53,712 nucleotides of DNA. Source: UQRS01 sp964481575. Its GTDB lineage: Bacteria > Bacillota > Clostridia > Oscillospirales > Acutalibacteraceae. This document shows, piece by piece, positions 15,682 to 22,249 of the stretch (positions within the stretch are counted from its first letter, which is position 1; the number at the start of each line of letters is the position of its first letter). The translations under genes and the position numbers were made by a program. The DNA lies in the NCBI GenBank assembly GCA_964481575.1, contig CAYZTR010000013.1, positions 1 through 53,712 on the forward strand, in the 5' to 3' direction. The notes beneath the pieces are model-generated. The model had not been told where the DNA came from and ran no database searches. It saw only the letters and a list, made by a program, of their open reading frames with translations.

Positions 15682-16101
15682 TTAAATCCGCACCTGGAAG
15701 GTGTGGCCGCATTTGGGACACTTGACGCCGTGCTTGCCCTTTACCCGGGGAACCCGGATGGTGGCGTGGCAGGCTTTACAGTGGAGGTATTTATGGTCCA
15801 CGTCGGTAGCACGGGTGCGGCGGGTTTCCCCCCAACGCCGCACCCGGCCGGCCCAGTTCTCCAGAAAGGCGAAGTGCCGCAGATAAAACTGATTCTCCCG
15901 CTGCCGCTGCCACAGGTTCCGAGACAGCATCCGGTACAGAGCCAGCACCAGAATCACATCATACAGGATGCTCAGCACCCAGCTGCGCAGAAAGAGGTTG
16001 AGCAGCACCAGCAACAGCAACAGCCAGAGACTGGCCCGCCCCAGGGCATCTACCCCGTTGCGCCCCTGCAGGAAGGCATATAACTTTTGTGAAAAACGCA
16101 T
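15682..16101 (-). CDS. Small membrane protein with C-terminal zinc ribbon
   Basis: This 139-residue protein has two adjacent hydrophobic segments (ASLWLLLLLVLLNLFL and LSILYDVILVLALYRML), a basic middle section and a C-terminal zinc ribbon made by CKAC and CPKC, about 17 residues apart. The function is unknown; such proteins occur widely in gut Clostridia. The ATG at 16101 has GGAAAGGAAG and AAGGA upstream. It lies 40 bp behind the citrate synthase gene on the same strand and probably shares its promoter. Confidence 0.75.
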   Translation of the reverse strand: MRFSQKLYAFLQGRNGVDALGRASLWLLLLLVLLNLFLRSWVLSILYDVILVLALYRMLSRNLWQRQRENQFYLRHFAFLENWAGRVRRWGETRRTRATDVDHKYLHCKACHATIRVPRVKGKHGVKCPKCGHTFQVRI

Positions 16102-16141
16102 AATCCTTGCTTCCTTTCCGTTGGGTGACGGCCCGCAGAAA

Positions 16142-17587
16142 TCAGTTAGAATCGGAAGCCTCACGGTCCGCCAAGCGGACATAAGGCCGTTCCTTACAGA
16201 TACTCATATAAGCCGGACGGATGATCTTGCCGTTGTTGATCAGCTCTTCCATCCGATGAGCGCTCCACCCGGCGATCCGGGCAATGGCGAACAGCGGCGT
16301 ATACAGCTGGGGCGGCAGATCCAGCATGCTGTAGGCAAAGCCGGAATAAAAATCCACATTGGCGCTGACGCCCTTGAACATTTTACGCTTTTTGCCGATG
16401 GCAATGGGCGCCAGCCGTTCCACCAAAGCATGGAGGGCGAATTCCGCTTCCAGGTGCTTTTCCCGGGACAACTGCTCCACAAACCCACGGAAAATCCTGG
16501 CTCTGGGATCAGAAACAGAATACACGGCGTGGCCGATGCCGTAGATCAGGCCCCGCTGATCGAAGGTCTTCTTGTCCAGCAGATCGGTCAGGTACTGGAG
16601 CACCTCTTCTTCGTCGGTCCAGTCCCGTACCTTTTCCTGCATATCCCGGAACATTTCCACTACCTTGATGTTGGCGCCGCCATGCCGCGGCCCTTTCAAA
16701 GAGGCCATGGCGGCCGCCATGGCCGAGTAGGTGTCGGTGCCGGAGGAGGTGACCACATGGGTGGTAAAGGTGGAGTTATTACCGCCGCCGTGCTCCGCGT
16801 GAAGCACCAGGGCCATATCCAGCACCTGGGCCTCCAGCTTGGTGTACTGCATATCCGGACGGATGAGCCGCAGGATATTTTCTGCGGTGGAAAGGTTGGG
16901 ATCCGGCCGGTGGATCACCAGGCTGTCATTTTGATAATAATGGCAATAGGCGTTATAACTGTAAACCGCGAATTCCGGGAATACGGCAATCAGCTGCAGG
17001 CACTGGCGCAGCACATTTTCTACAGAAATATCATCCGGCCGCACGTCATAGGCATACAGGGTCAGGATGCAGCGGGTCATGGCGTTCATGATGTCGGTGC
17101 TGGGGGCGTGCAAAATCACGTTCCGCACAAAGTCTTCCGGCAACTCCCGGTAATCCGCCAGTATCTGTTGGAAGTCCGCCAGCTCCTGTCGGGTGGGGAA
17201 TTGACCAAACAGCAGCAAATAGGTGGTTTCTTCAAAACCGAAGCGGTTCTCGCTGACGTAACCGGCGATCATATCCTCCACATTAACGCCACGGTAAAAC
17301 AGCTTACCGTCACAGGGAACCAGCTCCCCGTTGACCAGCTTGTTCTGCCGGATCTCGGATATATCCGTCAGCCCGGTCAGGACGCCTTTGCCGTTTAGGT
17401 CCCGCAGGCCTCGTTTCACATCATACTTGGTATACAGCTCCGGGGCGATCAGATCGGATTCCTGGCACAGCTGCGACAGGCGGCTGACCTCCTGCAGGTG
17501 CTCATACTGATCCTTATGCTTCTGAATCATACGGCTGACCGCATCCGCAATCGGGGCATGCACGATCGGGTTGGAATGCTCCATCAT
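16142..17587 (-). CDS. gltA: Citrate synthase
   Basis: The 481-residue enzyme condenses acetyl-CoA and oxaloacetate to citrate in the cytoplasm, here most likely to supply 2-oxoglutarate for glutamate synthesis. Family landmarks are YRGVNVEDMI, LHAEHGGGNNSTFTTHVV (catalytic His), GPRHGGAN (second His) and NVDFYSGFAY (catalytic Asp). The first ~80 residues (a helical extension with RMIQKHKDQYEHLQEVSRL) make it longer than typical short bacterial forms and match the long clostridial type. The ATG at 17587 follows GGGAG; the upstream in-frame extension is AT-rich promoter DNA. The oxaloacetate decarboxylase elsewhere in the window draws on the same substrate pool. Confidence 0.93.
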   Translation of the reverse strand: MMEHSNPIVHAPIADAVSRMIQKHKDQYEHLQEVSRLSQLCQESDLIAPELYTKYDVKRGLRDLNGKGVLTGLTDISEIRQNKLVNGELVPCDGKLFYRGVNVEDMIAGYVSENRFGFEETTYLLLFGQFPTRQELADFQQILADYRELPEDFVRNVILHAPSTDIMNAMTRCILTLYAYDVRPDDISVENVLRQCLQLIAVFPEFAVYSYNAYCHYYQNDSLVIHRPDPNLSTAENILRLIRPDMQYTKLEAQVLDMALVLHAEHGGGNNSTFTTHVVTSSGTDTYSAMAAAMASLKGPRHGGANIKVVEMFRDMQEKVRDWTDEEEVLQYLTDLLDKKTFDQRGLIYGIGHAVYSVSDPRARIFRGFVEQLSREKHLEAEFALHALVERLAPIAIGKKRKMFKGVSANVDFYSGFAYSMLDLPPQLYTPLFAIARIAGWSAHRMEELINNGKIIRPAYMSICKERPYVRLADREASDSN

Positions 17588-17633
17588 GGTGTCTCCCTTC
17601 TTTCTCGGATAAACATACAATTTCATCTTTTTA

Positions 17634-17662
17634 ATTATACCGACTGGAAAACCAAAAAGCAA
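17634..17662 (-). promoter_or_regulatory. Promoter of gltA
   Basis: TTGCTT (17657-17662), 17 bases, TATAAT (17634-17639) on the minus strand. Confidence 0.8.
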
Positions 17663-17664
17663 GA

Positions 17665-17681
17665 AATATTCCGTGAATATT
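17665..17681. promoter_or_regulatory. Palindrome immediately upstream of the gltA -35 box
   Basis: AATATTC-CGT-GAATATT is a perfect 7-bp inverted repeat, 2 bases upstream of the -35 box and centred near -46. That is an activator-like position. The protein that binds it is unknown. Confidence 0.55.
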
Positions 17682-17723
17682 ATGAACAAATGAATAACAA
17701 ATCAAATTTTATACATTGTGGAT

Positions 17724-17880
17724 AATGCGGGGCCGTGCGTGTTCCGCCGGCGGCCGGGGAGAGGGCGATTGCCAAGGATTTTTTGGGGGGAGAAACTGGG
17801 GCAAGGCGGCTGCAAAGGATTGGGGGGAAGGCGATTGCCAAGGATTGGGGGGAGCTGGGCAAGGGCCACGCAAAGGGCCG
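17724..17880. repeat. G-rich degenerate repeat tract between gltA and the AraC gene
   Basis: A 17-base unit (GGCGATTGCCAAGGATT) occurs at 17764-17780 and 17830-17846, with a partial copy between (AAGGATT plus GGGGGG). Runs of four to six G recur. It is non-coding and similar in character to the G-rich spacer near 3.1-3.3 kb. Confidence 0.6.
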
Positions 17881-17922
17881 CTGCAATGGGCCGTACAGAG
17901 GGGCGATTTGCGAAAAAAACAG

Positions 17923-17951
17923 TTTTCATTTTTCCAAAAATATGCTATACT
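17923..17951 (+). promoter_or_regulatory. Probable promoter of the AraC-family gene
   Basis: TTTTCA (17923-17928), 17 bases, TATACT (17946-17951), about 80 bases before the start codon. Confidence 0.6.
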
Positions 17952-18030
17952 AAAAGAAACGCAGCCCGTTCTGTTTTGGGCGCTGTCTGAAGCAGCCCTG
18001 CCGACCGTCCGGCAGAAGGAGGTTTTTCAA

Positions 18031-19044
18031 TTGGTATGCGACATTTATGACAAGCAGCTGGTGGAAGATTCCGGGTATTTCCCGGTGGTGCAGTCCTACT
18101 ATTATAATGAGTGGAAAACCTTCACCATGCGGCAGCATATGCACAGCCGTATTGAGATTATGTACATCATCAAGGGAGACGCCACCGTGCATTGCCGCCA
18201 GGAGGATATCCGGCTCTTTTCCGGAGACTTCATCCTGCTCAACGCCGGCACGCCTCATTCTCTGGAGATTGACAACCCCAGAGGCTGTCTGGTGCTGAAC
18301 ATCGAATTCTTGTTTGAAAAGCAGGAATCCGCTGCGCCGGATTTTGCCACGCTGTACAAAAATAGCCCTGAGGTGCGGGCCTTTGTGGCCCAGGACTGCG
18401 AGTATTTCCGGATCAAGGATAACGGCGAGGTTTACCGGATTCTCTTTTCCGCCCTGGAAAATGTGGACATGACCCGCCCCAACCGATTTTCTCTGGATCT
18501 GTGGACTTCTCTGCTTCTGCTGTCCATTGCCCGGCTGTCCGGCGCTGTCAAGGCTGGGGAGCCCAGCGACTATATCCAGGCGGCTAAGGCTTACATTTCC
18601 CGGTACTATTACCGGGAGCTGCATGTCAATGAGATTGCCGAGTATATTCATCTGCACCCGGCCTATTTGCAGCGGCTGTTCAAAAAGGAATGCGACATTT
18701 CGGTGGTGGATTACCTGACCCAATTCCGTATGGAAAAGGCCTACTATCTGCTGTCCCGCACCAACATGTCCATTATGGACATTGCCAACAGCGTGGGGAT
18801 CAGCTCCCAGCAGTACTTTACCCGGTTGTTTAAGAAAATCACCGGCATCACGCCAAAGGCCTTGCGGGATTCTAACGCGTCGGACAACCCCACGGTGGAT
18901 CCCATCAACCATGTCATCGACTGGACCTGGCGACCCGGTCTCACCGAAGACGAAATCGTTGTGGAGGAGGACTGGAACACCAAGCTTCCGGCCGGCGGAA
19001 AGGATTACCATAAGCCGAAAGATGACTCCGTCCAGGGCAAATAA
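18031..19044 (+). CDS. AraC-family transcriptional regulator
   Basis: The 337-residue protein has an N-terminal cupin-like sensor domain (HMHSRIEIMYIIKGDATVHC, then FSGDFILLNAGTPHSLE) and a C-terminal pair of helix-turn-helix motifs (about 185-285). The latter include ELHVNEIAEYIHLHPAYLQRLFKKE and SIMDIANSVGISSQQYFTRLFKKITGITPKALR. This layout usually senses a small sugar-like ligand and activates nearby carbohydrate genes. The start is a TTG at 18031, 8 bases after AAGGAGG; longer frames upstream run through the G-rich repeat and are not credible. An acidic C-terminal extension of about 45 residues (DWTWRPGLTEDEIVVEEDW) follows the DNA-binding domain. The target is unknown; the adjacent gltA or the distant rhamnosidase genes are candidates only. 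Confidence 0.9.
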   Translation: MVCDIYDKQLVEDSGYFPVVQSYYYNEWKTFTMRQHMHSRIEIMYIIKGDATVHCRQEDIRLFSGDFILLNAGTPHSLEIDNPRGCLVLNIEFLFEKQESAAPDFATLYKNSPEVRAFVAQDCEYFRIKDNGEVYRILFSALENVDMTRPNRFSLDLWTSLLLLSIARLSGAVKAGEPSDYIQAAKAYISRYYYRELHVNEIAEYIHLHPAYLQRLFKKECDISVVDYLTQFRMEKAYYLLSRTNMSIMDIANSVGISSQQYFTRLFKKITGITPKALRDSNASDNPTVDPINHVIDWTWRPGLTEDEIVVEEDWNTKLPAGGKDYHKPKDDSVQGK

Positions 19045-19144
19045 GGTCCCGTGCGCCGTTCCGGTTTTGCGCCATCCGGCGGTGCCGGCAAACGTAGAAC
19101 TGTCTGGCCCGGCGGTTTGCCGGCGGGATGTGACAAATAGAAAA

Positions 19145-19182
19145 CAGCCTGGCCGGGCGGGCAGCGCCCACCGGCCAAGCTG
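19145..19182. terminator. Bidirectional-type hairpin between convergent genes
   Basis: CAGC-TGGCCGG pairs with CCGGCCA-GCTG around a small inner stem. On the minus strand it is followed by GTTTTC, so it best serves the 19208-19969 gene. Confidence 0.6.
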
Positions 19183-19207
19183 CATGTTACCGCTGTTTGC
19201 GGAATGC

Positions 19208-19969
19208 TTATTTACAGGCTTCCTGGTACTTCTTATTCCCTTTTATCACCAGGATCATGGTGCGGCCGTTCTGCTTGATGTAGGAGCAGCTGTCATAATA
19301 TTCTTGCAGGGATTCAAACTTGGCCAGATCCCCGCCGAAGGCGCCGCCCAGAATGGTGAACATCACCACATTGCCTACGGCCGAATCTCCGTTTTGATAC
19401 ATGTCGTCCAGCAGGGAGAAGAATTTCGTCAGCAGCCGGGCATTGGGCTTGGGTGCATTGGCCATCTCCCGCAGCTGCACTGCTGCCGTTCTGCGGAAAA
19501 AGTCCTCATACAAAAAGGTGCCGTAAGCCGCCACATTCTCCCGATACGCGTCCTTATACTGGGGGAACAGATCCAGAAACCGCTTGGCGAAGGCCTCCAC
19601 CCCGGCGGTGGTACCCTTGGCGTTTTTGGAGGGCATGGCGATCTTGTCCTTGGTTTTGGCGGCCGCGGCAGTCAGCCCCAGCTCCTTCCGCACCGTTTCG
19701 GCAAAATCATTGGCTACCGCCTCGGCGTCCTTGGCTGTGTGGCTTTCATCAAACAGCCAGCCGGACAGCTCCCGAAACGATACCCCTTCGCCTTCCGCCG
19801 TATCGGCGCCGAAAAGGAAGAACATTTTTTTATCCTGATCATAGGTGACGCGAAAGGCTTTCTTACCGTTCATCCAGATGTCGGGGGTATCCTGGGTATT
19901 ATGAAACCCCTGTTCCTGATAAAGGGGCTTCAAAACGCTGAGGATTTGGTCATAAAACTGATTCTCCAT
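19208..19969 (-). CDS. Protein of unknown function, 253 residues
   Basis: I do not recognise this protein. The N-terminal half (1 to about 95: QILSVLKPLYQEQGFHN, KKAFRVTYDQDKKMFFLF) looks like a mixed alpha/beta domain. After a lysine-rich linker, the C-terminal half (about 120-253) is mainly helical with FAKRFLDLFPQYKDAYRENV and LLTKFFSLLDDMYQNGDSAVGNVVMFTILG. There is no signal peptide, membrane helix or cysteine motif beyond a few scattered residues, so it is probably cytoplasmic. It is transcribed alone from a promoter about 320 bases upstream whose leader contains two hairpin repeats. No clear ribosome binding site precedes the ATG at 19969. Confidence 0.75.
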   Translation of the reverse strand: MENQFYDQILSVLKPLYQEQGFHNTQDTPDIWMNGKKAFRVTYDQDKKMFFLFGADTAEGEGVSFRELSGWLFDESHTAKDAEAVANDFAETVRKELGLTAAAAKTKDKIAMPSKNAKGTTAGVEAFAKRFLDLFPQYKDAYRENVAAYGTFLYEDFFRRTAAVQLREMANAPKPNARLLTKFFSLLDDMYQNGDSAVGNVVMFTILGGAFGGDLAKFESLQEYYDSCSYIKQNGRTMILVIKGNKKYQEACK

Positions 19970-20059
19970 TGGGCATCCATCCTTTGGTATGGCGGGAACC
20001 GCCGATTTTCACTGGTTGTGCTTAATGCAGTACAGGATACCGCCAGAACAAGGCGCGAT

Positions 20060-20115
20060 GGTATCCTTGCACATCTTTTGCGGTTGCCGCGAAAGCGGTG
20101 GGCAAAAGATGCTTA
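20060..20115. repeat. Hairpin repeat element, copy 1
   Basis: The first 30 bases (20060-20089) are repeated exactly at 20196-20225. The copy folds as CATCTTTTGC...CCGC-GAAA-GCGG...GCAAAAGATG, a long stem with a tetraloop. Confidence 0.65.
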
Positions 20116-20195
20116 GAATTTCTCATATCCTGACACGATGCAGTCATGATACCATGCGCCATCCCCGCCGGTCCCCCGGCGTGGGGGCGATTTGT

Positions 20196-20250
20196 GGTAT
20201 CCTTGCACATCTTTTGCGGTTGCCGTGTAAACGGCGAGCAAAAGTGCTTA
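20196..20250. repeat. Hairpin repeat element, copy 2
   Basis: After the identical 30 bases the sequence diverges, but pairing is kept: GCCG-TGTAAA-CGGC and CTTTTGC/GCAAAAG. The changes are compensatory with copy 1, suggesting selection on structure. A looser third copy is at about 53039-53085. Confidence 0.65.
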
Positions 20251-20271
20251 AATGCTATGCGCAGCAGTATC

Positions 20272-20319
20272 ATAACTGCATTTATGCAGTTATTATACCA
20301 TACTTTTCCCGGTTTGTCA
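20272..20319 (-). promoter_or_regulatory. Minus-strand promoter with a perfect inverted repeat
   Basis: TGACAA (20314-20319), 16 bases, TATAAT (20292-20297). A 9-bp inverted repeat (ATAACTGCA-TTTA-TGCAGTTAT, 20272-20293) begins at the edge of the -10 box and covers the start site. It would control the 19208-19969 gene. Confidence 0.6.
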
Positions 20320-20365
20320 CAAAAATAAGGAAAATTTTTTGTAAATGACAAAAGGAGGCATCTGC

Positions 20366-20758
20366 ATGCAAAAAAATTATGATGCGCTGATTGCGGCGGC
20401 CAAAGCTGTCCGTGCCCGGGCCTACGCCCCTTACTCCCACTATTCGGTGGGGGCGGCGTTGCTGTCGGCTGACGGGGAAATCTTCACCGGCTGCAACTGG
20501 GAGAATGCTTCCTACCCTGCCGGGATGTGCGCGGAGCGGGCGGCGCTGTCTGCCGCCATCGCCGCCGGGAAGCGGAAATTCCTGGCCATGGCCGTTTACG
20601 GAGAGACCGGCATCACCCCCTGCGGTCTTTGCCGCCAGGCGCTGTCGGAGTTTGGGGATCTGTGGATCATTTTGGCTTCAGAACAGGAGGCGCCGGTTTC
20701 CTTCCCCCTGTCCAAGCTGCTGCCCGGCGCCTTCCAACGAAAGAAAAAGGAGAACTGA
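20366..20758 (+). CDS. cdd: Cytidine deaminase
   Basis: The 130-residue enzyme converts cytidine and deoxycytidine to uridine forms in pyrimidine salvage. It has the zinc site of the family: TGCNWENASYPAGMCAERAA (Cys and catalytic Glu) and PCGLCRQ (two Cys). Length matches the short tetrameric form. The ATG at 20366 is 7 bases after AAAGGAGG; an upstream in-frame ATG at 20345 is itself before that site. It is followed after 3 bp by rsmE, so the two are co-transcribed. Confidence 0.94.
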   Translation: MQKNYDALIAAAKAVRARAYAPYSHYSVGAALLSADGEIFTGCNWENASYPAGMCAERAALSAAIAAGKRKFLAMAVYGETGITPCGLCRQALSEFGDLWIILASEQEAPVSFPLSKLLPGAFQRKKKEN

Positions 20759-20761
20759 GTG

Positions 20762-21487
20762 ATGCCCCGCTTTTTTTCGGAATTTGTGGATCCGGCTGCG
20801 CCGGTGATCACCGGCGGTGATGCCGCCCATATTCGCAAGTCCCTGCGGATGCAGCCGGGGGAGACCCTGACCCTTTGCGACACCCGGGGTACCGACTATC
20901 TTTGCCGGATTGTGGCACTGACGGAGGATCGGGTGGAACTGGAGGTGGAGTCCACCCGGCGCACCGTCAGCGAGCCGGATGTGCAGGTGACCCTGTTCCA
21001 GTGCGTCCCCAAGGGGGACAAGCTGGAAACGGTGGTACAGAAGGCGGTGGAGCTGGGGGTGGCCCGGATTCTGCCGGTGCTGTCCGCCCGGTGTGTCTCC
21101 CGGCCTGACGGGAAGGCGGCTGCCAAAAAGCAGGCCCGGTATCAGAAAATTGCCGACAATGCCGCCGGACAAAGTGGACGGGGGATTTTGCCCCAGGTGG
21201 GGGAGATGGTCTCCTTTTCCGCCATGTGCCGGCAGCTGGCCGGCTTTGACGCCGTTTTGTTTTTCTATGAGAAGGGGGGCGCGCCCCTGACTCGTCTGCT
21301 GGAGACCAAGCCCCAAACGGTAGCCATTCTCATTGGGCCGGAGGGGGGCTGGGACACCGAGGAGGCCCAGGCCATTCTGGCGGCGGGCGGCAAGGCCGCC
21401 ACGCTGGGCAAACGCATTCTCCGCACCGAGACGGCGCCTTTGGCTGCCCTGACCGCCGTCATGTTGTTGACCGGAAATCTGGAATAA
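20762..21487 (+). CDS. rsmE: 16S rRNA (uracil-1498-N3)-methyltransferase
   Basis: This 241-residue SPOUT enzyme methylates U1498 of 16S rRNA. It has an N-terminal PUA-like domain (MPRFFSEF ... GGDAAHIRKSLRMQPGE) and a C-terminal knotted methyltransferase domain with LIGPEGGW and the signature LGKRILRTETAPLAALTAVM. ATG 20762 is preceded by an in-frame GTG at 20759; both are in range of AAGGAG. The usual EQS before GR is replaced by GQS (NAAGQSGRGILP), a small deviation near the substrate site. It lies between cdd and ybaK. Confidence 0.94.
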   Translation: MPRFFSEFVDPAAPVITGGDAAHIRKSLRMQPGETLTLCDTRGTDYLCRIVALTEDRVELEVESTRRTVSEPDVQVTLFQCVPKGDKLETVVQKAVELGVARILPVLSARCVSRPDGKAAAKKQARYQKIADNAAGQSGRGILPQVGEMVSFSAMCRQLAGFDAVLFFYEKGGAPLTRLLETKPQTVAILIGPEGGWDTEEAQAILAAGGKAATLGKRILRTETAPLAALTAVMLLTGNLE

Positions 21488-21512
21488 GCCCGGCCGGAAA
21501 GGAACTCTGTTT

Positions 21513-22004
21513 ATGGCAAAGCAAAAAGAACTGAAAACCAACGCCATGCGTCTGCTGGACGCGGCTGGCATCCCTTACACGCCAAAGGAATATGAAGTGG
21601 ATGCGTCCGACCTGTCGGGGCTGCACATTGCCGAGGGGATCCACTTCCCGCCGGAACAGTGCTTCAAAACGCTGGTGGCCCGGGGGGACAAAACCGGCCC
21701 GGCTGTCTTTTGCATCCCGGTGGCCGAAACCCTGAATCTGAAGGCGGCGGCTGCCGTTTCGGGAAACAAGAAGCTGGAAATGGTGCACGTCAAGGATCTG
21801 CTGGGCCTGACCGGCTACATGCGCGGCGGCTGTTCTCCCATCGGCATGAAGAAAAAGTTCCCCACCTACTTTGACGAAGCCTGCCTGTTATATGAGGAAA
21901 TTACCGTTTCTGCCGGCGTCCGGGGCTGTATGCTGCTGCTGAACGCCCGGCAACTGACGGATTTTGTAGACGCTGCCGTTGCCGACCTGACGCTGCATCC
22001 GTAA
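21513..22004 (+). CDS. ybaK: Cys-tRNA(Pro)/Cys-tRNA(Cys) deacylase (YbaK/EbsC)
   Basis: The 163-residue editing enzyme hydrolyses mischarged aminoacyl-tRNA, classically Cys-tRNA(Pro). It carries the YbaK pattern NAMRLLDAAGIPYTPKEYEVD, PEQCFKTLVARGD, the substrate-site Lys in the QCFKTL segment, and GYMRGGCSPIGMKKKFPTY. The length is typical. It follows rsmE by 25 bp with a GGAAAGGAA site and ends the cdd-rsmE-ybaK unit before a strong terminator. Confidence 0.93.
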   Translation: MAKQKELKTNAMRLLDAAGIPYTPKEYEVDASDLSGLHIAEGIHFPPEQCFKTLVARGDKTGPAVFCIPVAETLNLKAAAAVSGNKKLEMVHVKDLLGLTGYMRGGCSPIGMKKKFPTYFDEACLLYEEITVSAGVRGCMLLLNARQLTDFVDAAVADLTLHP

Positions 22005-22057
22005 TGGCAACACAATGCTGTCCAGATTTTTGCAGAATGGGAGTAACCCCTGCATGC

Positions 22058-22118
22058 GTCACTTGCAGTGACAGCTTCCCCAGGGGGAAGCCAAATGCTG
22101 CCGCAAGTTTCTGCGGCA
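22058..22118. repeat. Cluster of three short hairpins
   Basis: Three consecutive perfect stems lie at 22058-22072 (GTCACT/AGTGAC), 22073-22091 (GCTTCCCC/GGGGAAGC-like) and about 22099-22118 (GCCGCA/TGCGGC). It is non-coding and resembles the hairpin-rich spacer repeats near 29.0, 37.7 and 48.3 kb. Confidence 0.5.
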
Positions 22119-22139
22119 AGGGAGCTTCGTGAGAAAAGG

Positions 22140-22184
22140 AACATCCCCCTCTGCCACCGATCCGGTGACAGAGGGGGATGTTTT
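22140..22184. terminator. Strong bidirectional terminator between ybaK and the Gld-like operon
   Basis: A nearly continuous stem of about 18 bp (ACATCCCCCTCTG with CAGAGGGGGATGT plus inner CACCG/CGGTG) is followed by TTTT on the plus strand and by a T-rich stretch on the minus strand. Confidence 0.85.
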
Positions 22185-22249
22185 GCACAAAGAAATTGTG
22201 TGGGGTGGTGCGTGGTGGGTGAAATGCTGCGGTTGGTTCCGGCCTTCCA

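Noticed and set aside
17716..18030. N-terminal extension of the AraC protein through the G-rich repeats
   Set aside because: The promoter (17923-17951) and the ribosome binding site before TTG 18031 both lie inside this extension, so it is not translated.
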